The notes beneath the pieces were generated by a model, which was not told the origin of the DNA, did no database searches, and saw only the letters and a program-made list of their open reading frames with translations. 64,000 nt of DNA from G963666535 sp963666535 (GTDB lineage Bacteria; Bacillota; Clostridia; Oscillospirales; Oscillospiraceae): positions 3,162,001-3,226,000 of the forward strand of contig OY762913.1 of the NCBI GenBank assembly GCA_963666535.1, written 5' to 3'. Positions 44,023 to 51,754 of the stretch are shown piece after piece. Both the position numbers and the translations under genes were made by a program. The stretch's first letter is position 1; each line of letters begins with the position of its first letter.

Positions 44023-44658
44023 ATGAGTACATTGACTGAAATCTCTGAAGCCCTGCAGAAAGGGCGCGCCAAGATCGTGAAAGAGCTGGTTCCCCAAGCC
44101 ATTGAAGAGGGATTTTCCGCCCAAGACATTTTGGAGAACGGCTTGCTTGCCGGGATGAACATCATTGGCGTCAAGTTCAAAAACAACGAAGTGTTTGTGC
44201 CGGAGGTTCTGGTGGCAGCGCGCGCCATGAACGCAGGCACCGCCTTGCTCAAGCCCCTGCTGGCCTCTGAGGGCAGTGCTTCCGCCCCCGGAAAAGTAAT
44301 TCTGGGCACTGTTCAGGGCGATTTGCATGATATCGGCAAGAATTTGGTGCGCATGATGATGGAAGGTAAGGGACTGGACGTGATTGACCTGGGTGTCGAC
44401 GTGTCTCCGGAAGCCTTTGTCAAGGCAGCGGTAGAGAACAACGCCCAGATCATTGCCTGCTCAGCGCTTCTCACCACCACCATGCCCGCTATGGCAGAGG
44501 TTGTGAAGGCTGTTGAGGCCGCCGGCATCCGCGAAAAGGTGAAAATCATGGTGGGTGGCGCCCCTGTTACCACCCAATATTGCCAGGCGATTGGCGCCGA
44601 TCTCTACACCGAGGATGCCACCACCGCCGCAGAAGGGGCCATTTCTCTTCTGTCTTAA
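44023..44658 (+). CDS. Corrinoid-binding protein of a methyltransferase system
   Basis: A 211-aa protein with an N-terminal helical cap domain (about 1-88) and a B12-binding Rossmann domain (about 90-211). The cobalt ligand is His102 in the canonical GDLHDIGKNL, with SALLTTT and MVGGAPVT forming the rest of the lower-ligand pocket. It shuttles the methyl group between methyltransferases. ATG 44023 has AAAGGAGAA at the right spacing. It lies 229 bp after the methyltransferase and 25 bp before RACE. Confidence 0.95.
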   Translation: MSTLTEISEALQKGRAKIVKELVPQAIEEGFSAQDILENGLLAGMNIIGVKFKNNEVFVPEVLVAARAMNAGTALLKPLLASEGSASAPGKVILGTVQGDLHDIGKNLVRMMMEGKGLDVIDLGVDVSPEAFVKAAVENNAQIIACSALLTTTMPAMAEVVKAVEAAGIREKVKIMVGGAPVTTQYCQAIGADLYTEDATTAAEGAISLLS

Positions 44659-44683
44659 GCCGCATTTTTTGGAGGGATTTCCC

Positions 44684-46264
44684 ATGACCACCCAGCTTAC
44701 CGTGATCGAAAACGGAAAGGCCGTTACCATTCCCGCAGAGACGGGGATGACAATTCTAGCCGCTTTGCAACATGCAGGCATGCGGCAGGTGGATGCCCCA
44801 TGTGGGGGAAACGGTCGGTGCGGGAAATGTCTGATATCCGTCACTGGAGCCGTCGCTCCCCCTGCTCCCGGCGAGGTAAAACTGCTGGCCGGGCAGGAGG
44901 GGCGGCGGCTTGCCTGTTTGACAAAAATCGAGGGTGCGTGCACCGTCACCCTTTCCGCCATGGACATTGCCGTGCAGAAAGACGGGGGGCATGTGCCCTT
45001 TTCCTTTGATGGGCAAGCCGCCCCCGGACTGGGTGCTGCCGTGGATATCGGCACCACCACCGTGGTTCTTTATCTCTATGATTTGGTAACAGGGCAGCGG
45101 CTCGACGTCCGCAGCGGCACCAACCGTCAGCGTACTTATGGTGCCGACGTCATCTCCCGTATCCAATACGGCATGGAGAATGCCGACGGGCTTTCTACTC
45201 TGGCAGGCGCCATCCGCGGGCAGCTTTCCGACTTTTTGACAGAGGCCTGCCGAACCGCAGGACGAGATGTGTCCCAGGTGCGCTTCTTCACCATCGCAGG
45301 CAACACCGTGATGGAACACATTTTTTCTGCACTCTCCCCCGCCTCCATTGCTGTGGCTCCCTTCACCCCCCTGTCGCTCTTTGGGCACAGCATGGTGGCG
45401 GCGGACTGTGGACTCCCCGGTGCCACGGACGCCACCGTCTTTCTCTCTCCCTGTGTGGCCGGTTATGTGGGCGGAGACATCACCGCCGGTCTGCTGTCCT
45501 CCGGCGCTTATCTCTCGGAAAAGCCTGTCCTTTTTCTGGACATTGGCACCAATGGGGAAATGGCCCTGGGCAACCGGGACGGTTTCCGCTGCTGTGCCAC
45601 CGCCGCCGGACCCGCTTTCGAAGGGGCAGAGATTTTCTGCGGCATGTCAGGCACCACGGGGGCCATTGATCATGTCCAGTTTGAACAGGGCCGCTTTCAC
45701 TACACCGTGATTGGGGGAGGGCTCCCACAGGGTCTCTGCGGCTCTGGTCTGGTGGATGTTTTGGCCGCTCTGCTTCAAATTGGGGCGGTAGATGAAACCG
45801 GCCGCATGCTCCCGCCCGACGAGGCTCCCGATTGCGTCCTCCCCTTTTTGGAGGAGGCGGAGGATGGCGTGCGGTGCTGGCTGGATCTTGACCGCACGGT
45901 ATGCCTGACCGCCGGGGACGTGCGCAAGCTCCAGCTGGCAAAGGCCGCCATCGCCGCCGGAATCCTCACCCTGTTGGAGACGGCCTCCCTCACCGCCGAT
46001 GATGTGGACACGCTCTACCTTGCCGGTGGGTTTGGCAGCTATATCAACCAAAAAAGTGCCGGCGAGATTGGGCTGTTTCCACCCGGCTTCGTCTCCAAGG
46101 TGAACGCCATCGGCAACAGCGCCGGTATGGGTGCCATTGCCGCTCTTCTAAGCCGCTCGTCGCGCGATTGTCTGACTGATATTTGCTCCAAGTGTCAGTA
46201 TGTGGAGCTGTCCGGTCTTGCGGCATTCAACGACAATTACATTGAATGCATGGCTTTTGAATGA
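44684..46264 (+). CDS. RACE protein: ATP-dependent reductive activator of corrinoid protein
   Basis: Returns accidentally oxidised Co(II) corrinoid to Co(I), using electrons from its [2Fe-2S] cluster and ATP. The 526-aa protein starts with a plant-type ferredoxin domain (Cys40, Cys46, Cys49, Cys78 in PCGGNGRCGKC and later LACL), a linker, then an ASKHA-type ATPase domain (AVDIGTTTVVLYL, FLDIGTNGEMALG). ATG 44684 has GGAGGG at about eight bases. Its presence behind the corrinoid protein marks the operon as a methyl-transfer system, for example O-demethylation. Confidence 0.94.
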   Translation: MTTQLTVIENGKAVTIPAETGMTILAALQHAGMRQVDAPCGGNGRCGKCLISVTGAVAPPAPGEVKLLAGQEGRRLACLTKIEGACTVTLSAMDIAVQKDGGHVPFSFDGQAAPGLGAAVDIGTTTVVLYLYDLVTGQRLDVRSGTNRQRTYGADVISRIQYGMENADGLSTLAGAIRGQLSDFLTEACRTAGRDVSQVRFFTIAGNTVMEHIFSALSPASIAVAPFTPLSLFGHSMVAADCGLPGATDATVFLSPCVAGYVGGDITAGLLSSGAYLSEKPVLFLDIGTNGEMALGNRDGFRCCATAAGPAFEGAEIFCGMSGTTGAIDHVQFEQGRFHYTVIGGGLPQGLCGSGLVDVLAALLQIGAVDETGRMLPPDEAPDCVLPFLEEAEDGVRCWLDLDRTVCLTAGDVRKLQLAKAAIAAGILTLLETASLTADDVDTLYLAGGFGSYINQKSAGEIGLFPPGFVSKVNAIGNSAGMGAIAALLSRSSRDCLTDICSKCQYVELSGLAAFNDNYIECMAFE

Positions 46265-46290
46265 GTTTTGCCCAGAAAGGAGTTCTCCTT

Positions 46291-46827
46291 ATGACCACAC
46301 AAGAGTTGCTTGCCCTAGCCGGTGAGATTGGGTTTGATCATTATAGCGAGGTAAATGTTCCTGCGCTGGAGTTCCGTACCGAGGTGCGGGATATGTGTGC
46401 TGCCGACCGTTGCCATAACTACGGCCGCAATTGGACCTGTCCGCCCCATTGCGGCACACTGGAAGAAGTGTCCTCCCGGGCAAAGACCTATCACCGCGGC
46501 CTGCTGCTTCAGTCCACCGCTCAGATGGAGGACGACTTCGACGTAGAAAGCATGCAGGATACCGAGATCTTGCAGAAGAAGCGCTTTACCGCCCTTCTGG
46601 ATCGTTTGCGGGACTTGTTTCCCAACTTTCTTCCCATGGCGACGGGGGGCTGCACACTCTGCCCCTCCTGTTCCTGTCCTGACGCGCCCTGCCGGTTCCC
46701 CGATCGGGCTGTTCCATCGATGGAAGCCTATGGCTTGGTGGTCAGTGACGTGTGCAAACAATCAGGCCTTCCCTATTATTATGGGCCGCAGACCATTACC
46801 TACACCAGTTGCATTCTTATCGACTGA
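46291..46827 (+). CDS. DUF2284 metal-binding protein
   Basis: A 178-aa Cys-rich protein: CAADRCHNYGRNWTCPPHCGTLEEV and, later, GGCTLCPSCSCPDAPCRFP, the pattern of the DUF2284 family. It probably binds an Fe-S cluster or zinc. Such proteins often sit beside corrinoid methyltransferase genes; their role is unknown. AAAGGAG lies eight bases before ATG 46291; an upstream ATG at 46261 overlaps the RACE stop but has a weaker site. Last gene of operon B. Confidence 0.88.
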   Translation: MTTQELLALAGEIGFDHYSEVNVPALEFRTEVRDMCAADRCHNYGRNWTCPPHCGTLEEVSSRAKTYHRGLLLQSTAQMEDDFDVESMQDTEILQKKRFTALLDRLRDLFPNFLPMATGGCTLCPSCSCPDAPCRFPDRAVPSMEAYGLVVSDVCKQSGLPYYYGPQTITYTSCILID

Positions 46828-46834
46828 TCCATTT

Positions 46835-46885
46835 GATCAAATAAATTTCCCCCGCTGCAGTGCAGCGGGGGAAATTTATTTGATC
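46835..46885. terminator. 25-bp near-perfect palindrome between convergent operons
   Basis: Arms 46835-46859 and 46861-46885 are exact complements around a single G. T-rich segments are within the stem on both sides (AAATTTATTT). It lies between the DUF2284 stop and the reductase stop and should act as a two-way terminator. Confidence 0.8.
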
Positions 46886-46954
46886 TTGAGTTCCTCTGGC
46901 CGTCCGCCTTAAACAATATCCGCTGAACAAAACAATCATATCAATGCGTGGACA

Positions 46955-48904
46955 TTATATATCCAATGCTGCGTGATAGCCCTGATACACCGCCTGTGTG
47001 ATGGTGGCAGGGCGTACACAGTCTCCGATCTGCTTGACAATGGGGGCGCAATCCAGCAAACCATTCACCGTATCCCGCCGCGACCGCTGCCCCACCGCGC
47101 AAATCAGGGTGGTCCCGGGAATCAGCACTTCGTGATTTTCCTTGTCGGCACAGACAAGGCCTTCCGCCGTGACCTTCTTTCCGCAGCAGCCGGTGTGAAT
47201 GATCACCCCTGTTTTTTCCAGCTGTTTCATCAAAATGGGACGATGCCGCACATTGGCGTCAGGGGCCAGCTCGTCGCGCATTTCCACCAAATGGACCTTC
47301 TTGCCCTCCTGCGCCAAGTGCACCGCGCACTCGCAGCCGGCAAGACCTCCGCCCAGTACGATCACCTCGGCGGTGACCTTATCCTGATTCCGATAATACT
47401 CGTTTACGATAATTACATTGTCGCCATCCATACCGGGCAGGGGCGGCACGATCGCCTCAGAACCAACCGCCAGGATCACAACGTCCGCCCCGACTTTTTC
47501 GGCGTACTCCGGCGAAACCTCGGTATTCAGGCGAACCTCCACGCCCTCCCGCTGCATCTGCAGCGCCTGGGTCAACCCCAGCTCGTACATTTCGTGTTTG
47601 AAGGGGATGGCCTGCTCGCTCTTTAAAATGCCGCCCAGTTCATCGCTTTTTTCACAGAGAATGACCGAGTGCCCCCGCTGTGCTGCAGTGATCGCCGCAG
47701 CCATGCCGCCGCAGCCACCGCCCACGACAAGCACCTTTTTGGGTCGGCGGGCGGGCACGATTTCCATTCCCTCCATCTCCCGACCAATACGGGGGTTCAC
47801 CGTACAGCGTCTGGTCTGGGTCACCGCGCGCTCGGCCATGCAGGTAAAGCAGCGCAGGCACGTTACGATTTCGTCGCTGCGGCCGGTCATCACCTTTTCT
47901 GGCAGTTCGGGATCGGCCAAAAGGGCGCGGGCCATCTCTACCACATCGGCTTTCCCGGAGGCAATGATCTCCTCCATCATAGCGGGATCATTCAGGGCAC
48001 CCAGCGTGGCCACCGGCTTTTTCACATGCTTCTTGATCTCTGCCGCTAGATATACGTTGCAGCCATGCTCGGAGAACATCGAGGGATGGGTAATGGAAAA
48101 GCCGAATTGGTAGGACCCGGCCGAAACGTGGATCAAGTCCACCTTGTCCTCCAGCGCTTTGGCGATCTCCACGCCCTCCTCTAAGGGATAGCCTCCCTCA
48201 AAAAGCTCCGCGCCGCTCATGCGCATCTCAATGGGGAATCCCGGCCCAACTGCCGCGCGGACGCTGTCCAGCACCTCTGCCGCCAGACGGGTTCGGTTTT
48301 CCAAACTGCCGCCATATTCATCGGTGCGGTGGTTGAAGTAAGGGGAGAAAAACTGATTGATCAGCCAGCCGTGCCCGCAATGAACCATAATCATTTCGAA
48401 TCCAGCCCGCTTGGCAAGTCCCGCCGCCTCTCCATAGGCTTTTACAATATCGGCAATCTCTTCCTTCGTCAGTGCCTTAACCGGCATGCCGTCAGGGCGC
48501 ACACCATCACAGGGGCCGTGTTGACAAAGCGCCTGCTTTTTACTTTTGTCCACCAGATAGGTACCCGCATACTGTCCGGAGTGAGAAAGCTCCACGCTGG
48601 GAATCGCTCCGTGACGGCGAATGGCGTCTGCGGTATAAGTAAATCCGGCCAGGGAACCCGGCGTCTGCAGATTCAAATGAAAGGCATGGGACCCATCGGT
48701 TTCGGGATGCACCATTAACTCACTGACCGTGACGTTGGCGGCGCCTCCCTTGGCACGCAGCTCGTAAAAAGCTGTAGATTTTGAACCAATGCGGCAGTCA
48801 GCCGTGATTTCAGTGCCCCCCATGGGTGCCGAAAACATACGATTACGGAACGTGACTTTGCCCAGCGTGATCGGGCTGCACAGATTGGGATATTCGCGTT
48901 TCAT
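46955..48904 (-). CDS. Old-yellow-enzyme family NADH:flavin oxidoreductase with [4Fe-4S] cluster
   Basis: A 649-aa three-part enzyme. The N-terminal TIM barrel (about 1-340) binds FMN (SAPMGGTE, ELSHSGQYAG, HCGHGWLINQFFSP). A [4Fe-4S] motif follows (CLRCFTCMAE...RRC). Then comes an FAD/NAD-binding domain (VVGGGCGGMAAA, VIVLGGGLAGCECA). This is the layout of 2,4-dienoyl-CoA reductase, enoate reductase and BaiCD/BaiH. Which alkene or enone it reduces cannot be told. It is controlled with the divergent TetR gene; an operator-like palindrome lies just before its start. Confidence 0.92.
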   Translation of the reverse strand: MKREYPNLCSPITLGKVTFRNRMFSAPMGGTEITADCRIGSKSTAFYELRAKGGAANVTVSELMVHPETDGSHAFHLNLQTPGSLAGFTYTADAIRRHGAIPSVELSHSGQYAGTYLVDKSKKQALCQHGPCDGVRPDGMPVKALTKEEIADIVKAYGEAAGLAKRAGFEMIMVHCGHGWLINQFFSPYFNHRTDEYGGSLENRTRLAAEVLDSVRAAVGPGFPIEMRMSGAELFEGGYPLEEGVEIAKALEDKVDLIHVSAGSYQFGFSITHPSMFSEHGCNVYLAAEIKKHVKKPVATLGALNDPAMMEEIIASGKADVVEMARALLADPELPEKVMTGRSDEIVTCLRCFTCMAERAVTQTRRCTVNPRIGREMEGMEIVPARRPKKVLVVGGGCGGMAAAITAAQRGHSVILCEKSDELGGILKSEQAIPFKHEMYELGLTQALQMQREGVEVRLNTEVSPEYAEKVGADVVILAVGSEAIVPPLPGMDGDNVIIVNEYYRNQDKVTAEVIVLGGGLAGCECAVHLAQEGKKVHLVEMRDELAPDANVRHRPILMKQLEKTGVIIHTGCCGKKVTAEGLVCADKENHEVLIPGTTLICAVGQRSRRDTVNGLLDCAPIVKQIGDCVRPATITQAVYQGYHAALDI

Positions 48905-48921
48905 GTATTTGTCCTCCTTTT

Positions 48922-48937
48922 TATGAACTTGTTCATA
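48922..48937 (-). promoter_or_regulatory. Palindromic TetR operator candidate
   Basis: TATGAAC-TT-GTTCATA, perfect 7-bp arms, 18 bases upstream of the reductase start and facing the tetR gene. Position over the leader or promoter of the reductase fits repression by the TetR protein. Confidence 0.65.
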
Positions 48938-49001
48938 TTTTCACAATACCACTTGTCCTGTCCCATGTCAACAGCAAAATAAACCGTTCCATAAGTTCTG
49001 T

Positions 49002-49030
49002 TTGTATCCGCCCTGCTTTTTTGTTATAAT
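49002..49030 (+). promoter_or_regulatory. Promoter of the tetR gene
   Basis: TTGTAT (49002-49007), 17 bp, TATAAT (49025-49030), about 150 bases before the ATG. The long leader has no clear terminator. Confidence 0.65.
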
Positions 49031-49182
49031 AATGCTGCTGAATAAAGTCCAATTGTGATTTTTCCCGCAGCTGTGCTGCGTAAGTACGAAAATCGAACTT
49101 TTTTCCGTGCCTTGCACATCAGTGCAAGGCGCGAGTTACCAATTATAACCCGTGTTGGCAGCTCTGCCGAAGGAGTGATACT

Positions 49183-49785
49183 ATGCCCCCCTCCCCACAA
49201 AAGCCAAAAGCAAAGCGCAGCTATCGTCCCGCATCTGAAACCAGGCAGCTCATTTTCGACACGGCCCTATCCCTGATGGTACGCCATGGATTCCAAGGGG
49301 CCACCGTTCGTGACATCTGCGCCACCACGGGGGTATCGGTGGGCACGTTCTATCAGTGCTACGCCTCCAAAGCGGACATTCTGCGCAGCATTTACGCCCA
49401 GTCCGACAATTTTTTTCTTGAGGTAGTTACGCAGGAAGCCGCCCAACTGCCCATTCCTCGCCAGCTGGAAATCTTCGTTCGGCACTACGCTAAACTGAAT
49501 TCGGATACCGGGCTGGACGTGATGCGCGTGCTGTTCAACCCGGAAAACCAGTGGTTTGCCCAGCCCCGCCCCATGCAGAACGTCCTTTTGAACATGATGG
49601 AGCAGGGCCAGCAGGAAGGGCTTTTGACCCTTGCGTTTTCCGCCCAGCAGCTGGTGGACTATCTGTTCGACATTCTGCGAGGCATCTGCTATAACTGGTG
49701 CGTCTCCGGCGGCGCGTTTGACCTGGAGGAGCGAATGCTGGGGCACTTCCAACTGTTCTTCCAGAGCATCTCTGCGCAACCATGA
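49183..49785 (+). CDS. TetR-family transcriptional regulator
   Basis: A 200-aa repressor. The N-terminal helix-turn-helix is FDTALSLMVRHGFQGATVRDICATTGVSVGTFYQCYASK (about residues 24-62, in outline), followed by a ligand-binding helical domain. The GGAGTGATACT sequence precedes the ATG. It is divergent from the OYE-type reductase and probably represses it and itself via the palindrome at 48922. A terminator follows at 49847-49880. Confidence 0.92.
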   Translation: MPPSPQKPKAKRSYRPASETRQLIFDTALSLMVRHGFQGATVRDICATTGVSVGTFYQCYASKADILRSIYAQSDNFFLEVVTQEAAQLPIPRQLEIFVRHYAKLNSDTGLDVMRVLFNPENQWFAQPRPMQNVLLNMMEQGQQEGLLTLAFSAQQLVDYLFDILRGICYNWCVSGGAFDLEERMLGHFQLFFQSISAQP

Positions 49786-49846
49786 ATGTTTTGGGATCCG
49801 AAGCAATCTGCCCCTCCCTCCGCTGAGCAACGCCCACAACAAGTTG

Positions 49847-49880
49847 AAAAGAACGAGCCTCGTTTAAGGCTCGTTCTTTT
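49847..49880 (+). terminator. Terminator of tetR
   Basis: AAAAGAACGAGCCT and AGGCTCGTTCTTTT arms around CGTTTA, followed by a T run, 60 bases after the stop. Confidence 0.85.
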
Positions 49881-50091
49881 TCCTGTCTAACAAGGCCGGT
49901 AGAGACAACCTGCAAAACTAGCACTGCCCCGAAGGTTTGCCCCCAGAAGGGGCGCTTATTATTGGAAGCATATGTACCGCTCATGCATGCATCTCAGGCG
50001 GAACAACACATCTATTTTGCTGCAGAACATCCGCATAACGCGGACTTTCACAAATGCGATTCGAACCTCGCATTTGTTCCGTGGAGATTTC

Positions 50092-50859
50092 TTATTGCTG
50101 TTCCACTCCTTCGCTGGCCAGTTCCTTCATGATCTGTTCTTCCTGTTCCATCCACTTCTCCCTGCCAAGGGCATATGCCGGAAGAACCCATTTCATTTCT
50201 TTCAAATTCTGCGTAATCGTGGGAATCCAGTTAAACGGAATGGAAACGAGCACCAACCCCTCGGGGTATACTTCCCGTCCCTTCATCCCGAAATGCATTC
50301 CAGTCATGATATAATTCACATTCCCACTCTCATATGGATATACATAAAGCCACGAGCATCCTAAAACCGGGGTCGCTTTCGGCTGCCAAGGCTCACCGGT
50401 CGAATAGGTCATTGCCCGCAGTACGATTTCCGCTTGGGAAGGCTTGGTCGTCAGGATCAGCAGATCGGGCTCAAAGGTCATCTTATCCAGTCGGGAAAAC
50501 GTGACGTAGTTCACGACGCCGGGTTTAAATTCGTGAAAATGCTGATATAGACGCTTGTTCGCACGACCATCCTCAAATATTTCGAATCTTTCTCCGATTT
50601 GTCCTGCTTCCGCCCAAGGCGGTGTATCCCCCATCCACCCCAGCGGCAACTTCCCAGTGCAGTTTTCATTCTCCTTTGTAATGTAGAACGGAGCATCCCG
50701 CTGCTGCGCAACCTTTAGCATTTCACAAAGGGCCGCCTGCGTATCGAGCTGCTTTATCCCTTCTGGTTTGCGGTATGTAAATTTTACACCCACAGCCGCT
50801 CGCTCAAAGTTAAATTTTTCGTAAATGGATAAGTCCTGCTTCAATGGTTTTAGTTCCAT
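50092..50859 (-). CDS. DUF169 family protein
   Basis: A 255-aa soluble protein of the DUF169 (ArCR) type: an N-terminal KFNFERAAVGVKFTYRKPEGI, central CTGKLPLGWMG and MTFEPDLLILTTKPSQAEIVLRAM, and a C-terminal SIPFNWIPTITQNLKEM. The family has no proven function; members sit near corrinoid or redox genes in anaerobes. It is monocistronic, read from ATG 50859 with GGAGGTTAGAA before it, and ends at a cluster of stops with no clear terminator. Confidence 0.8.
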   Translation of the reverse strand: MELKPLKQDLSIYEKFNFERAAVGVKFTYRKPEGIKQLDTQAALCEMLKVAQQRDAPFYITKENENCTGKLPLGWMGDTPPWAEAGQIGERFEIFEDGRANKRLYQHFHEFKPGVVNYVTFSRLDKMTFEPDLLILTTKPSQAEIVLRAMTYSTGEPWQPKATPVLGCSWLYVYPYESGNVNYIMTGMHFGMKGREVYPEGLVLVSIPFNWIPTITQNLKEMKWVLPAYALGREKWMEQEEQIMKELASEGVEQQ

Positions 50860-51291
50860 TTTCTAACCTCCACTTCTCTTTTTGGGGTAACCCGCCGGAT
50901 TATCTTCCATAATACCCCATTTCGCATGCAAGTCAATAATATGTATGTTTCTACGAGTAAACCAGAAGTTGTGGCTCATTTTTTGGTCAAAACGTAAAAT
51001 TCCGCCCTGTCGGCCAGCAAACGAGCGACGAACTTCCGGGCAAACACAACAGAGTCAAGCCCTTCTGCGCAATCGTCACGAAAGGGATGGATGGTATGTA
51101 TCGCAACGTTATCTGTTCTTCAGTCTAACAACGGATCGCCCTGCTTCCGGAACGCCTGATCCTTGGTTCTGCCCTATCGTTTCGGAAAAAGGAAAATATC
51201 GGGTTCTACACGATCCCTGGCAGTCTCGTGCACATATGCGGTGCTGCTGCTTGCATATATATGGATTAATCAAGCTATTGGGAGGTTCACT
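50860..51291. other. Intergenic stretch before the truncated deacetylase
   Basis: About 430 bases with no gene. A plus-strand frame at 50945-51295 has no ribosome site and overlaps the true start at 51292. Towards 51230-51270 the sequence may hold the promoter of the deacetylase fragment, but no clear pair stands out. Confidence 0.35.
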
Positions 51292-51504
51292 ATGAAATTT
51301 TTAATCCTACGGCGGAGTGTGCTCTCTGTCTTCGCCTGCGCAATGGCCGCTTGCGCCATTTTTTATGTGGTCAGCTACCCCGCCGTGGTGGGCGCGAATG
51401 CGACCACGCGACAGCTTCCGATCTACTGCGTTCAGCGGGATTACAAGGTCCTCTCTATCAGCTTTGACGCCGCATGGGGTAGCACAAGGATGCGGCACCA
51501 GTAA
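51292..51504 (+). pseudogene. Truncated polysaccharide deacetylase (PdaB-like) N-terminus
   Basis: 70 codons: an N-terminal membrane helix or signal (about residues 8-30) then RQLPIYCVQRDYKVLSISFDAAWG, the entry segment of PdaB-type sporulation polysaccharide deacetylases (given in outline). Directly after FDAAWG, where the metal-binding and catalytic part should follow, the frame turns into STRMRHQ and stops. GGGAGG lies six bases before the ATG. The remainder of the gene is not found downstream, so it is a deletion or insertion remnant near a recombinase element. Confidence 0.75.
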
Positions 51505-51568
51505 CAGCAACCGTTTGCGTAGACTTCAGCAGCAACCGGCGCTCTGCCCTTAATTTGATTCGCATATA

Positions 51569-51626
51569 ACAGCGCCCCAACTAATGTTTTGATCGACAGA
51601 CATCAGTTGGTGCGCTGTTGAACTTT
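51569..51626. repeat. Imperfect inverted repeat downstream of the recombinase
   Basis: AACAGCGC-C-CCAACT...AGTTGG-T-GCGCTGTT: paired arms of about 20 bases with two mismatches around a loop of roughly 20 bases. It may be the recombinase terminator or part of the element end next to the broken deacetylase gene. Confidence 0.45.
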
Positions 51627-51754
51627 TAGCGCTTTCTGTGGGTATGCCATGGTTAAGAAAGACAACCATGCCGTTATGCAGCGATGCTAGGGCAGGTAGG
51701 ACAAATAAGACAGAACGATGGGGGTCAAAGTATTGACACATAACGCCTCTTTTG

